NCBI GenBank assembly: GCA_025201375.1 | Contig: JAIWZP010000024.1 | Span: 186,001-250,000, forward strand | Reading direction: 5' to 3' | DNA from: Gongronella butleri | Lineage: Eukaryota; Mucoromycota; Mucoromycetes; Mucorales; Cunninghamellaceae | DNA: 64,000 bases | Shown: positions 44,059 through 56,286 of the stretch, piece after piece | Position numbering within the stretch: the stretch's first letter is position 1 | Layout: every line of letters begins with the position of its first letter | The notes under the pieces: model-generated | Databases searched by the model: none | What the model was told of the DNA's origin: nothing | What the model saw: only the letters and a program-made list of their open reading frames with translations | Made by a program: the position numbers and the translations under genes

Positions 44059-45277
44059 ATGCGTGCGTGGCTCATTGCAATCTCCATCCTTCTCGCACAT
44101 TGCGCCTGTGTGCGTGGCGACATCCGCATCATGGTAATGAACAAAATGTGTTTTTCTGCGTTTTTTTGTCGTTCTGATCGATCTTTTGCCTTTTAGGCGA
44201 CAAACGTCACGATGCCATCGCGCCAGGCCACGTTCGGCCCTGGCATTGACGAGTTTGGCTTTCTGGGGAACATGCACCACCCCATGGAAAGCGTCTACGG
44301 GTGCGATCCTGTCGAAACGCGTCCCTCGGGCGAGTGGATTGCCCTTGTGTCGCGCGGCAAATGCTCGTTTCTCACAAAGGTGCGCAACATGCAAGTAGCC
44401 GGTGCCTCCGCAGTGATTGTTGGTGATAGGCAGGGCGACGAATGGCTGACAATGGACACACAGTGTAAGATCCCCTGGGAAACCCCCTTCTTTTTTTTAT
44501 TTTTCTTTTTGCACGCCAACACAAATGAGGATCAGTGTTTGTGATTTGTTTACGTTTCTGATTTCCATTTTTTTTTTGTCATTTAGTGGATGCCTCAGAC
44601 ATTGAGATCCCTAGCACTTTTGTCCCAAGACAGCTGTTCTTTCTTTTATTGACGACTCAGCAAAACATTCATCGTCCGCTGCTCGTCCGATTGGAGCAGG
44701 AACAAGACGGCATTGCACTTCCTTGGTAAATTTCATTGTCGGGCGCGTATGTGTTCCGGTTACACAGCAGGCCTTGCTGAACTTTCTTATTTTTACGATA
44801 TTTTTAGGTCTTTCAAGGACTGCCTCTTGGTAGTCATGGCGATCCTGCCATCTTTGGCATACTCTTTGGCATTTATGTATTCACGCCATATCAACAACAA
44901 GGCGGCCATTGCCATTGAGGACGACAATGACCACGAAACCGCTCTTTTGTGGCGACAAAAGCCCGACGAAGAAACCGCCGTGCGCAGTCAGGTGCCAAAA
45001 GCCCAGATGCTCAGCACAATCGACCGATGCTTCCCCAAACAGGGCTTCAAGCCATCCATGGCCCACGACTGTTGTGCTATTTGCATGGAAGACCACCACC
45101 CAGAATCAAGCCATCGCGAACTTGCTTGTGGCCATTGCTTCCACGACGCCTGCATTGATCTGTGGCTTGCAAGCTACCGCCGCCACGTAAGTTCCCCTTC
45201 AATTCTCCCCTTCTTTCTTCGCGCCGTCAAAATTCTCGGCTAAATCCGCCAGCCGTCATTCCCGCCGTCCTGACTAA

Positions 45278-45312
<35 letters not shown>

Positions 45313-45379
45313 TCAGTGCCCTGTGTGCACCCAGCCATGCTCCTTGTCTGACAATGATAGCTGCACCACCAAGGCCTGA
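44059..45379 (+). CDS. PA-TM-RING ubiquitin ligase
   Basis: Such ligases sit in endosomal or vacuolar membranes and ubiquitinate membrane cargo. Five exons (44059-44133, 44197-44464, 44587-44725, 44808-45186, 45317-45379) sum to 924 nt, 307 aa. A signal peptide (AWLIAISILLAHCACVRG) is followed by a protease-associated domain with IALVSRGKCSFLTKVRNMQ and AGASAVIVGD, a membrane helix at about 165-183 (CLLVVMAILPSLAYSLAF) and a RING-H2 finger at about 250-294. The finger keeps CAIC, CGHCFHDACIDLWL and CPVC. The RING is split by the last intron, which holds a T run of about 27. The tail after CPVC is only about 15 residues. Confidence 0.9.
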
Positions 45380-45589
45380 AATTGGCTCTGCCATGCACTT
45401 TTACATTGCTTACTTTTTTCTTCTTTCCCCTTGTTGCCCCTCTTTTTTTTTTGTTTGATTCGCACTCGCCCTCGCCACCCTGTCGCCACCTAAGCCCGTC
45501 CCCTAGCCTGCATCCCATCCATTGCCATTGCATTTGTCGTATCGCATCTTGTACAGTCCCTCTCATACCCCCCCTTGTTTGCGCCTGTT
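45380..45589. other. 3' flank of the PA-RING gene
   Basis: Pyrimidine-rich; no gene. Confidence 0.45.
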
Positions 45590-45965
45590 TTTCTACTTTT
45601 TAATGATTTCGTGTTCCTTCAACGCAAAGTAAAAAATAGAAACACTTTTGCTCCTATTTTTGCTTCTTTTCAATTGTGCAACATGACAATGCATTCAAGA
45701 AGAAAATGGCCTCAAAAGGAAAAATGGTTTCATGAGGAAGCTTGCCGCATTTGGGCATGATTTCGCCACGAGACCCGGGCTCTCATCTGCGCAAGCGCGT
45801 GTTGGCCTGTATCACACGCATCCCAATCAATCTGAGACAATGAAAATACGCGTGATGTTCTTACCAAAGCATTTTTACTTCTCGGGATCGTGGCTGGACA
45901 GCCAATGGCGCAGGCGCAAGCTTAAAAAGGCAAGAAAAGATGACAACACCTTGGAAAGATGGCGG
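45590..45965 (+). repeat. Dispersed repeat C, copy 1
   Basis: Aligns in direct orientation with 47555-47915 through TCAAGAAGAAA, TCAAAAGGAAAAATGG, CATTTGGGCAT, AAGCGCGTG-like and AAAAAGGCAAGAAA words. The copies are old and diverged. No shared frame is intact. Confidence 0.6.
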
Positions 45966-46254
45966 TGCCTGAGCCGCATTGTTGTTTTTGACATCCATCG
46001 AAGGCACAATCAAACCAGTTTTGGGGCAAAACACCCTCAATCACAATTCATCATAGCTGTGACAGGCCCTCGATCCAAAGTCGAAAAAATAAGTCTTCAT
46101 AACTAGGCTTTACTTGCCACCACGAAACAGAGCACTGGGAAATCACGAAAGTAGTCAAAACACAAAGTGATCGAATTGATCAGTGACGTGCAATGGGCGG
46201 ATTTTAGATTTTACTTGAAGCACAAATTACGCGGGAATAACATATCCACAGATC
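45966..46254. other. Spacer in repeat block
   Basis: AT-rich; nothing recognised. Confidence 0.4.
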
Positions 46255-46680
46255 CGCGCCGACGCGTCCATTAGCAAGAGAGACGCCAGATGCATGGAGT
46301 TGTGAAGGAACCGGCGCGTGTAATGAGACGCTTGACGCGGTTTTTCACGCGTCAAAACTTGCTTATAATTTTTAAACCGTGTTAAACAGGTCAAAGTCAT
46401 TTTTTTCAGTGATCACGGATGTCCACATACGCGTTGAGCCACGCTCTTTCTCGCGATAGAACTTTAAAGGCCCTGCGCCGATTCCTCGTTGAGTTTGCCA
46501 TGGGGCGAAAGTTCGCTGGTTATCGCTTTTTACGCGACAACCAGTCAATGGACCCCTAATTTTTATTGCATTATCAGGTCAACTGCCATCATTTACCAAG
46601 TGTATGGATGGCGTAGCGACCCGATGACCAAAATTTCTCGATATTAAAATCCTCTATTGTAGCGACGTTTTTTTTGAAAA
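46255..46680 (+). repeat. Dispersed repeat A, copy 2
   Basis: Shows GACGCGTCCATTAG, CCAGATGCATGGAG, GGCGCGTGTAATGAGACG, TTTTTTTCAGTGATCA, GCCACGCTCTTTCTCG and CAGTCAATGGAC in the same order as 12205-12640. Confidence 0.68.
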
Positions 46681-46714
46681 TTTGCACGCGCGTGCGTTGT
46701 AAAACCACTATTGA

Positions 46715-47110
46715 CATGCCCATCGGAAAGAGTCGCTCCAAATGCACGGATATGCTTAGGACCGGCGCGTGCTATGCGACTTTGATGCGGTTTTTAACGC
46801 GTCGAAAAGGGTCTATAATTTGAAACCGAGTCAAAAATGCCAAAAATATCACTTTGTAATTGATCACTGATGCCCACGCACGCAGTGTGCCATGATTTTT
46901 CTGTTGATGTAGGTTTTCTCGCGAAATGAGCACTTTTCGATGAAATTGTCCTGAGTCGACAATTTCGTAAGACTTCAAAACGCATTTTACGCCGAAACTA
47001 CAGTAGCCAATAGACCTCTGGGTTTTATGTGCATTTCGTTGGCGAATGAGGCGTTTGCACCATGTGGTGGAATGGCATGGCGGTCCACGGACCAAGACGT
47101 TGCGTTTTTC
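46715..47110 (+). repeat. Dispersed repeat A, copy 3
   Basis: Adjacent to copy 2 in direct orientation: CAAATGCACGGATATG, ACCGGCGCGTGCTATG, TTTTTAACGCGTCGAAAAG, ATTGATCACTGATG, CCTGAGTCGACAATTTC and AGCCAATAGACC align with the other copies. Confidence 0.66.
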
Positions 47111-47554
47111 AAAATACACGGGTGATCGGAGCGCCGCAATGGCGAGCTCACTTGTTGAATCAGAACATGGATTGCGGTTGTAAGGTGTCATCTCATCGAC
47201 AAATGATCAAAAAAAGCATGACATGGCTCAAAGTGTGCTCTTCTTATCATAGGAATTACTGGTCTATTTTTTCTTTCTTGCACATCACGCAGCTGACAAA
47301 CAGACAAAAGCATCCAAAGTATAGCAAGCACATAAACTTTGGTCCGGGAGTTATCAATAAAAAAGAATATACAAATGCAAAAACGTGCCAATTCAAACTT
47401 GCTGGCATTACAGCTCCTTGGATTTCATCAACATGGTGATGGCGCTAGAGATATCCGCCTTGCTCATCTATTCGGCTCTCTGCATGTTCATGAAAAAGGA
47501 CGAAAGTTCAACGGCTGTCCAGATTTAAGCTTCCAATCAATGTTTTGTTCCCCT
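47111..47554. other. Spacer in repeat block
   Basis: No gene supported. Confidence 0.4.
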
Positions 47555-47915
47555 TTTACTGCTTTTTGTGATCTCGTGTTCAGTGATGTCAAAGTGAAAA
47601 TACCAATGGCACCTATTTTTGCTACTGTCAATTGTGTGACGTGGCAAATGGCATCAAGAAGAAATCGCTTCAAAAGGAAAAATGGCTCCCATGAGCGGTC
47701 TTGCTACATTTGGGCATTCCCTCGGCTTGGGGGATGTCATCCGAAAAGCGCGTGCTCGTCTGTGCCACACAAAACAAAGAAAATGAGAAGCGGTGCATCC
47801 GAAACAAGGGAACAAACCGCGCGATGCGCTTGCCGAAGCTGAACGAGCCAATGGATGCCGGAGCGCACTCAAAAAAGGCAAGAAAGATGACAACCACCTT
47901 GGAAATTGTATGAAC
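47555..47915 (+). repeat. Dispersed repeat C, copy 2
   Basis: Second copy of the 45590-45965 segment. The pair encloses two copies of repeat A. Confidence 0.6.
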
Positions 47916-48192
47916 AAAAAAGAAGACATATGCTTTTTTAATTGATTGAGGGACTTCCAGAGCTAGATGTTTAAGTTACAGAAATAATACAATGCACAAT
48001 GACAAAAATCGCGTCAAAATGATCATGTAAACGCGATCACGCCAGCAAAAAAAAAAAAAAGGAACGACGCGTCATCAGTGCGAGAGAGAATACACGAGGG
48101 GAGGGGATGGGGATGGGGGGACACGCATGAGATTAAAAGGAGAATAAAAAACAAGAGAAAAACGGGAAAAAGAGGAAATCTCGGGAAACAAC
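47916..48192. other. 3' flank of the RGS gene
   Basis: Less than 300 bp, purine-rich; no gene. Confidence 0.4.
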
Positions 48193-50236
48193 TTATGGGG
48201 GAACATCCGAGGAAGGCGGCAGGGGCATTGGGGCTGTAGTGGGCAGGTGGGCATCAAAGACGTGCTGGTACTTTTCAGTGCGCAGGAATCTTGGGATGGA
48301 ATCTTGGGCCATCATACGGCAGATCTGGTCATTGACTTGGTCAAAGAGCATCATGATATCGTGGAGGCATTGTGCCAAGGGTAAATTGACAGAGAGGGCG
48401 GTGGAGGACATGGGCTGTGGGGCTGGCGACGTGAACGGCGCGGCATTGGTGGTGCGGTCCGCCACGACGGAGAAGGTGGTGCGAACTAGTTCGTCGATGC
48501 TTTGGCGAAGCGTGCTGTCGATATTTACCTCCATGGACGCATTGGTCCGAAGATATGTGTCATAAATGGCATACGAATCTGACAAGAGTTCCTTCATGCC
48601 GGTCTTTGTGCTCTCTGTTTTGCGCTTTTTGCGCATCGCGTAATAATCGAGCCAGAAATTCATGTTTTCGTCGCAGAAATTCTCTTTCAGGTACAAGCGG
48701 AAATACATTCTCAGCAGTGGGTCTTGCAGCACCTGCCTGAGTCGCAGGAATTGCGTCGATTCCTCGGCAGTCGAGTGGTTGGCCAAGATGTCCGTATCAC
48801 TGTTGGTGATGCTGACAGGCCGGTGATGATGATTGTTGGTGTGATCAATGAGCGATTGGACCGACGGGCTGTGTGTCACTTGCGCGCCACCACCACCATT
48901 GCCGCCACCGCCACCGCCGGCGCTGCTGCTGCTACTGTGGCTCGCGTGAATATGCGATGTATTGCCATTGCGCTTGCCCGTGGGCACCTTGGCGTTGCTG
49001 CTGCTGCTGGCATCGCTACTCTTCATCAATTCGTGTTGCGACGACGATCCGCTCTTGCACGAGGAGCCAGATGAGCCTTGTTGCTCGGAATTCCAACCAA
49101 GCGCTTGCCGGCCACGTTCTGTCACGTAGTACAAGGCGTGACGAGAGGTACGAAACAAGACCGAGTCGTCCGGATTCGACTGACTCGCCCCCGAATCTGA
49201 TTTGTCAACAATATGAGCGATCCATCCATATAAGACCAATTCGCCGGCCACCATGTCAGTCTCTTCTTTGCTGACCACAGACGTGTAATGGATCAACCAG
49301 TCGAAGCATTGATGCCCATAAAAGGTGTGCTCGTACAAGAGAGGCAAGTGCGCGTGCTTGAGGCCTGTGGAAGAAAAAAAAAAAAAGTGAGTCCAAGGCA
49401 ATTCGTCCCGGTTCCCCCAACTACTCCATAGCACCTTTTTTTTTTTCCCTATTTCCTTCTCATTTCCCATTCTCTTTCTCGCTCCCCCCATTTTTTTCGG
49501 TCTTTTGGGGGAGACGTACCTCCGACGTCGTCGGCCAAGATACGCTCCAGGGGTATTTTGGACATCATGGTGACAAAGCAATTGGTGATATTGCGTCGAT
49601 CAAAGGCCAATTGGTCGGTGCCTGCAATGCGATCGAGATTGACAATGGCATTGGACGGCACCGTAGCCAGATGCGTGGTGACGTGGTCGATGGACACAAA
49701 GGCGCGCGCGCTGAAATCCTCAACCATGTGTTTGCCTTTGCTCGTGATGCACCAAATGTTCTTGTCCTTGATGCTGAGGCTGCCGGGCTCGACGGCATTG
49801 CTCATGACGCGCGCGTGCACAAAGTGCTGCAGCAGGTGCTTGGCCGTCTGTCGGTCCATGGAAAATGTCGTTGTGGTGCGCGTCGACTGGTACCCTTGGC
49901 CGCTAGGATCCGGAATGCGGATGACGTGCGTGAATTTCAAATCTTTGAGACAATCGGCTGCCTCGTCTGTTGTAAATGTCGATGGATAGGTGCGAAAAAA
50001 GGCTCGATGATCACATAGCTTCAATTGGATCACTAGCGCAGCAAACAAATCAAACAAATCCTGTACAAAAAAAAAATGAAAAAAGCGACGTTTTTGTTCA
50101 AAACCAGTGTTTTCCTCGCCTTTTTTTTTTTTTTTTTGTTTTTTGTTTTTCTTACCTTGGCATATGGCCGACCTTCCGCGTTGACCTTCATGGTCGTCGT
50201 GTAGGTCGACGCCAATGAAGCTTTGGAATTGGGCAT
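48193..50236 (-). CDS. Regulator of G-protein signalling with two DEP domains (FlbA/Sst2 type)
   Basis: Proteins of this type speed GTP hydrolysis by heterotrimeric G-alpha subunits and dampen pheromone or growth signalling at the plasma membrane. Three exons (50156-50236, 49520-50060, 48193-49364) encode 597 aa. The first DEP-like region (about 30-150) starts DLFDLFAALVIQLKLCDHRA; the second (about 208-300) has HTFYGHQCFDWLIHY and ELVLYGWIAHIVDKS. A low-complexity Ser, Gly and His linker (about 310-420, with runs of Ser and Gly) separates them from the RGS box, recognised by FLRLRQVLQDPLLRMYFRLY and NFCDENMNFWLDYYAM and closing at MMLFDQVNDQICRMM and RFLRTEKYQ. The start at 50236 is the first ATG that joins the exon chain. 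Confidence 0.9.
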
Positions 50237-50627
50237 GCGAAAAGAACAAGAGGAAGCGCAAGAACAGCAAGAAAGGAAGGGAAAGAGAGAAAAAGAATAA
50301 AAAGGGGGGGAGAACAAAAAAAAAAGAGGCTCAACTTTTTTGCTCTTCTCGTTGTCCATTTTTTGTCACAAGCTTACTCAACGGGATTATAGGTTCCGCC
50401 CTTGGCTCACATCACGCTTTTTTTTTTTTTTTTTTTGCGGTACACCATCCACCACACGTTCTTTGTGCGAGCATCAACCTGGAAAGTTTGGGGTACACAA
50501 GCTAGCCCAGACCGCGTGCCTGTGCCCGCATCCTTGCAAATTTGTTAATCGAGATCCAGTCCGATCATGCTTATTGGCTGCCCTGGATTCTGATTCTCGC
50601 AACATTTCACCTGGCTCCGACTCTTCC
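50237..50627. other. Intergenic region
   Basis: A- and T-rich runs; no gene supported. Confidence 0.45.
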
Positions 50628-50942
50628 ATGCAGATCCGACAAAGGGGAAGCTTAAAATTTGACACCCATGACGCGGCAAAAGACCATGGACGCGCGCCTT
50701 TTTCATTTAAATCCCACTGGGGCTATCCCGTGGGTATTCTTTTTATTCTTCTTCTTGCATTTCCACTTGCCTTGTCGGTCAACATCTTAAAAGAAAGGAA
50801 GGGACCCCGTGTAACCTTGAACACTTTTTTCACCTCGCACTGCCGCCTTTTTCATCCCCTCTTCGACTCGGCAATCACGGAGGAGCCCGTGCCGACCAAA
50901 CAAAAGCCTCGTACACCACGTATTTGGTTTTCCCGTGATTAG
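50628..50942 (+). CDS. Possible small membrane protein, 104 aa (weak)
   Basis: An open frame from the ATG at 50628 has one convincing membrane helix (VGILFILLLAFPLALSVNIL) flanked by basic residues (KERKG) and a polar tail ending PTKQKPRTPRIWFSRD. There is no homology I recognise and no intron or leader evidence; a chance frame is possible. Confidence 0.25.
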   Translation: MQIRQRGSLKFDTHDAAKDHGRAPFSFKSHWGYPVGILFILLLAFPLALSVNILKERKGPRVTLNTFFTSHCRLFHPLFDSAITEEPVPTKQKPRTPRIWFSRD

Positions 50943-51402
50943 ATGTCTGTCAGCGACGTGTCAAACAAACAGGGTCTGGGCCAAGATTGCCATTCTTGGC
51001 ACCTGGATTTTCATCCTTTTATTTCTACAGTGTTCATTTGGTGCAAAAAAAAATAAGAGAAAGTGTCAAAAGAAAAGAAAAAACAAGAAAAAACGAGAAA
51101 AAATGAGCATAGAGATTCACAGCGCGGCGTAGTTAGCTATTTTGGTGAAGCATTCATGCAATGCAACTGATCCGCCAATGACAAGGCTGGGCACCAGGCA
51201 ACAAAGCACGCGTATCTTGCATTTTGGTGGATTTTTGATGCATTGATGGATTTTGACGCGAAGTGAGTGCGGTGTGTCTATAGATGGAAATGACCAATTC
51301 AACCAAGATAGGCTGTCTAGGAAAGTGCGTGTTTGTGTTTTTTTGTTTCCCCCCTCTTTTTTCTTTCGTGTTCTCTTTTTTTTTTTTTTCCTTGTTGCCA
51401 CC
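50943..51402. other. Intergenic region and leader of the SWI3 gene
   Basis: A-rich near 51050-51105 and T-rich just before the ATG at 51403 (about 51377-51389). No gene. Confidence 0.45.
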
Positions 51403-53811
51403 ATGGATCCTGACCAGACGACTATCAACGGACAAGATATCCCAGAGACCGTACCTGAGCAACAGCAAATGCCGCACGAGCAAGTTGCACAGACTGAGCC
51501 GCAAGAACAGCAACAGCAGCAGCAAACAGACCCTGAGCCTGCGCCTGAACTGCCCGAATCGCAATCTCACGAGCAAGAACAGGTCCATCAGCCGCCTATC
51601 GAGCAAGAGCAACCTGTGGATGCACCTGCTCAGCAAGAACAGGCTCAGCAGGAAGCCATTGAGCCGCAAGTAGCCTCTGTTTCTGAGCAAACGCCCCCAC
51701 AACAGCCTGCCGAGCCGGAAGACACGGTCATGGAAGAAGCCACGCCCTTGGAGACGGGCGAGGCGATGGAGGAAGTCAAGCAGGAAAACGACGCGCCGGC
51801 GACGGAGACTGTTTTGCAGATCAATGGCGAAGACACGGCTGTCAAGGAGAGCAATGCCAAGGACGACGCGACAATTAGCAGCAGCAGCAGCAACCACACG
51901 CCTGCATCGTCGGTCAAGGACGATCGCATGGACCAGGTGGCACGCGAGTACCTGCAAAGCCAAGCCAAACCTATCACCGTGCCCAAGCAAACAGCTGCCT
52001 GGTTCGATATGGCCAATGTCCACGAAATTGAGCGCCTGTCCCTGCCCGAATTCTTCACAGGGCGCAACCCGTCAAAGACCCCGCGCATCTACCAGGATTA
52101 TCGCGACTTTATGATCAATGCGTATCGCCTCAATCCCAATGAGTATCTCGCCCTCACCGCCTGTAGACGCAATCTCGCCGGCGACGTCGGCGCCATCATG
52201 CGTGTCCACTCTTTCTTACAACAATGGGGCCTCATCAATTACCAGGTAAAAAAAAAAAAAAAAAAAGTGAAAAAAAAACGTGAAAAATATTGAAAACACG
52301 AAAAAAAATCGACGCGATGGCTCAACTTTTTCTCTTTTTTTATTATTATTATTATTTTTTTACTCCAGTGCGATCCTACGTCTGTCCCATCGACCGTGGG
52401 CCCTCCCTTCACGGGCCATTTCCGCGTCACTGCCGACACGCCGCGTGGTCTCATGCCGTTCAAGCCAAATTTCAAGTCTGCGCCCAGCAATGCTGACCAA
52501 GCCAAGGCAGCCGCTGCCCAACAGCAACAACAACAACAGCAACAACCCGAACAGCAGGCTCAATCGCAGCAAGGAGATGCTGAGGAGGCCAAGGAGGACA
52601 AAAATGGCAATGAAAGCGTCAAGGATGGACAAATGGAGACGGGTGAGGCACCCAAGGCGGAAGCCGAGGTGGCTGTCAAGGACGAAGACAGCGAAGATTG
52701 GAAGCAGCAGCTGTTCAAGGGCGATGGATTTGTCGCGAGCAAGAAAAAGGCCATGTCGTGCTTCACGTGCGGCGTTGATTGCTCCGACACATACTATCAC
52801 TGTCTCAAATCGCGCAACATGGATATTTGCCCGCTTTGCTACCATCAAGGCCGCTTCCCTAGCACGCTGTACAATGCCGACTACCTCAAGATCGAGGCGG
52901 CCGATCCGGCGCTGGGTGCCATGCAAGCCACCGACAGTGACGCGTGGTCCGATCAGGAAACGCTCTTGCTGCTCGAGGCAATTGAGCAATACGACGACGA
53001 CTGGAACGCCATTGCCGAGCACGTTGGCACAAAGACCCGCGACGCCTGCTTGACCTACTTTTTGCAAATGCCCATCGAGGAGCCTTACCGCTCGGCGATG
53101 CCCTCGTCCCACACCATCGAGCACCGCCGCATGCCATTCTCCCAGGCTGACAACCCCGTGATGTCCGTCATTGCCTTCCTCGCCTCCGCCGTCGATCCCC
53201 AGGTTGCCGCCCTCGCCGCCAAAGCCGCAGTCGACGCACAACAAGCAGATGGCACGGACGATCGCGCCAACAAGAAGCGCAAAATCGACGACATGGACGT
53301 TGACGAAAAAGAGGACGACGAAAACAAGGAAAAAGAGGACAAATCCAACGAGCCGCGCACCGCGTTGCAGCAAGCGGCATCCGTGGCCCTGGGCTCAGCC
53401 GCTGCCAAGGCACACGCCATGGCCCTCATTGAGGAAAAGGAAATTGGCCGAATCGTGCACAATGTCGTCGAGAGCGAGATCAAAAAGCTCGACCTCAAGA
53501 TGAATCACTTCAAGGATCTGGAGGCCGTCTTGGACAGCGAGCTTGAGACCATCGGCCAGCAGCGCCAGCAGCTCTTTTTGCAGCGCCTCGCCGTCAAAAA
53601 GACCACCTTCCTCCTGCAGCAGCACATCCGTGACAAGGGCGGCGTCGAGGCCCTCGTGGAAAGCGGGTTCTCGCCAAAGGACTTGCATGATCTACTCGAT
53701 ACCCACCTCTACAAGGACAACCACAGACTCGTCGCAAATCACCATCTCTCAGACGACGCTCTCAAGCCTCCCCCCGCAAAAGACGACACAAAATCCATGC
53801 TGGCTCTCTAA
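51403..53811 (+). CDS. SWI3/RSC8-like SWI/SNF chromatin-remodelling subunit
   Basis: SWI3-type proteins are scaffold subunits of SWI/SNF or RSC remodelling complexes in the nucleus. Two exons (51403-52245, 52369-53811) sum to 2286 nt, 761 aa. An acidic Gln/Glu/Pro-rich N-terminus (1-180) precedes a SWIRM domain (about 190-280) with [39 protein letters not shown] and [13 protein letters not shown]-type zinc finger starts at about 412 ([24 protein letters not shown]), followed by a SANT domain at about 472-522 ([21 protein letters not shown]) and a C-terminal coiled coil (about 650-720). A nine-Gln run follows the SWIRM domain. Whether it belongs to SWI/SNF or RSC cannot be told. Confidence 0.94.
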
Positions 53812-53865
53812 AAAATTCCCCCTTTCCCCCTTCCATTATTTGCTCTTGCCTTGAGGTTTGCCTCA

Positions 53866-53871
53866 AATAAA
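53866..53871 (+). terminator. Poly(A) signal of the SWI3 gene
   Basis: AATAAA 55 bp after the TAA stop, followed by an A run. Confidence 0.55.
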
Positions 53872-53934
53872 AAAAAAAAATAAAAGAATGCAAAGTCATG
53901 CTCTTGCGACTTGCTGGTCATTTTTTTCACTTGC

Positions 53935-54210
53935 ATTATGATACAGTATCATACGTATCATATCATAATCATCCCTCATGAGCAGCCGGAGCTGTGAGCC
54001 TGTGACGTCAGGCCAGCAGAACGTGGTCACTGGCACCGTTCGAATCGTTCAATGGCACAAAAAAAATTATGATATTCAAAGGTCAATCATGTGGTTTGTC
54101 GGGAAGCACGACATTGCTGAAAATTTGGTTGTACTGTATGATACTGTAATACTGTATTATAGGGCGTTTTTGTAAAATTCATTTCGCGGTACTGTACGTA
54201 CTACGTAAAA
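53935..54210. repeat. Cluster of TACAGTA/TACTGTA/TATCATA words
   Basis: Runs of TA separated by two to three bases at 53935-53972 (TATGATACAGTATCATACGT then ATCATATCAT), 54131-54161 (TACTGTATGATACTGTAATA then CTGTATTA) and 54190-54207 (TACTGTACGTACTACGTA). Confidence 0.6.
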
Positions 54211-55088
54211 TCATCATGATTCGATCATCGCCAAACTTTGCCATTTGGCATTTTCAGCGTCTCTCTATCATACCGTATCAGCGTATCTTTGAAGAAAAAT
54301 TAAAAAACCAATCAAACGTTGATCGGGCCGTTTTTGTGGCATACCCCGCCGCCGCATGCGCCGTTTACAAGAATAATAGGCACAAATCCATGGATGACGC
54401 GATGACTAACACAAAAAATCATGAATCAATTGCCTCCCAAGTCCCAACCTTTGCCCTCCTTTGACTATTTCGCCGCGCCTTACGTATTCAACAACACAAC
54501 ATGAAACCCCAAGATTGACTGAATCGTTTTGCAGATGAATTCGAAAAATCGAAACCTCGCTCGACATTTTTACAAATGCAGAATTAAATGCCACAAATAA
54601 TCATCATCATGGTTGGGTCTTGGGTGGCCCAAAATCTACACAAAATGTTTTATCATATGATACTGTCCCGACGCCGCGACTCTTTTTGAAAAACCGTTCA
54701 AACCAGCAGGAGTCGACCGAGTCATTGCGCAGATGAATCCAAAATATCATACAGTAATACTTCTGACAGTTCCACAAATCCGGCACGACGAGTCTCTCAA
54801 AATATTTTGTGGATCGCGGTGAAATGGCACCGAGCGATCGAAAGAGACGACGCACTCGGGTGTCATTTTCTGATTGTTTGCTTGCCCGATGGATGAACTT
54901 TGTTGCCCGCTTGCAAAAGTCGATCAAGCAAACATTGGATCAATTTTAAACTTGCTTTTCTCGACAACTGGAAAAATAACCAACGATGATGCTTTTACTG
55001 TAATAATGTGTCAATGTGTCAAATGCTGCTGCTGAATCTCGCTCCACCGAATGAAGAAACAAGTTTCACGGCGATGGGCGATCTGATC
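54211..55088. other. Repeat-rich intergenic region
   Basis: Holds short diverged pieces of repeat B (GCAGATGAATTCGAAAAATC near 54532 and GCAGATGAATCCAAAATATC near 54730 match GATGAATGCAAAATAG in repeat B). No gene. Confidence 0.5.
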
Positions 55089-56185
55089 AAAACTGGCCAA
55101 GGAAATTTACACTCTTTCAACAAAAAATTCAATGACGATTTGCTCGACAACTGTCTATGATGATAGTCAACCCTCGATTTTTATTTCAGATTTAATAAAA
55201 AATAGGGGGGCAAAGCATCTAATGGGACGACTTGCAGGACACTAGCTTGGGTTTTAACTTTTTGCATCGGTCATCTCACCAGCTTGCACCTTGCAGCAGC
55301 CCATCATTCTATCATCATACCGGTACCTACAGCAGCGCACAAAAACCTGCAAAAAATACAGTAAAAAAATTCCATGCAATTTACGCACCTAAATTTAGTA
55401 GCGTCTAACCTTAAATTTTTTTGCAAATTTTTTTTGTCCGAAGTAGGCACTTTTCTCACTCGATCGCCGTTCATGCGTCACTCTTTGCGCTTTTTTCTTA
55501 AGGTGGGGCGACTTGTCATTTTGTCCGCCAATAGCAAAAAGTTGGATTTACCTGTTTAGGATGCATTGATCATTCGGAGGTCGAAAATCACCAAATCTGG
55601 CATTTCTGAGATTGAAATGTGTGACCCCTGAGTGACCCCTGAATTTTTCAAAAGTGGTCGTACTTTAGGCTGTAGCGCTTGGGGGTTTAAGTGTTTTTTT
55701 TTGCAAATTTTGCGCTGATTGCGATGCAGCTATTTTTGAGCGGGGTCGACCATGCAGCAGATGGTCAGATGAATGCAAAATAGTACAAACAGGAGGTTTT
55801 TAGCATTTTCGAGTGCAAAAAAAATCGGGCGGGTCTGTCTTGAGCATTGGGCTATAGTTTACGTACAGTATGCCGTGACGCAGGTTTCATTGGCGGGTGA
55901 GTGTGAATGAAAAGGACAAATGATAGGACTAAAGGTAGGCTTTTACTGTATGTCAAAAGTGAGAGAGAGAGAGAAAATAGAGGGGAAAGAGACGTTTAAA
56001 TAGGCTATGGAAATACAGTAGGCTATGAAGCGAATTAGATGTCAGGCATCATCACACGTCAGAGCGTGTGTGCAACTGAGCTTACTGTAAATGCAGGTCT
56101 GATCTGCTGCGCATCATCCAGATCAATGCCAAATTTGACAGTGAGCAGGCTGTAAAAAAATTTCTGGAGGCACAGCAGGCCGCCA
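55089..56185 (+). repeat. Dispersed repeat B, copy 2
   Basis: Direct-orientation copy of 33330-34150, longer because of an extra 200-bp piece with a (GA)n tract (55960-55974) between the GGCGGGTGAG and GAGCAGGCTGTAAAA blocks. Differences from copy 1 include TA to TACGTACAGTA at 55860-55870 and TA to TATGATGATA at 55156-55165. Confidence 0.85.
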
Positions 56186-56286
56186 AAGTTTGAAAATATG
56201 ATACGCTCTTTGATATTTATTTAAACGATATCATAAACGCACGCAACGCGATTATTTCCAGCGGATGCCAGCTCTCCAAATTGCAA

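Noticed and set aside
45732..46106. Open frame of 124 codons over repeat C copy 1
   Set aside because: The other copy of repeat C does not keep this frame, so no protein is conserved.
50474..50665. Minus-strand frame with LPLCRICMEESEPGE, like the start of a RING-CH (MARCH) finger
   Set aside because: The remaining Cys/His positions (PCxCxG, HxxCLxxW) are not found downstream in any frame, so the match is only about ten residues and probably chance.
52360..53373. Minus-strand frame of 337 codons opposite the SWI3 gene
   Set aside because: It is the Leu- and Val-rich shadow of Gln/Glu/Lys-rich coding sequence on the plus strand.
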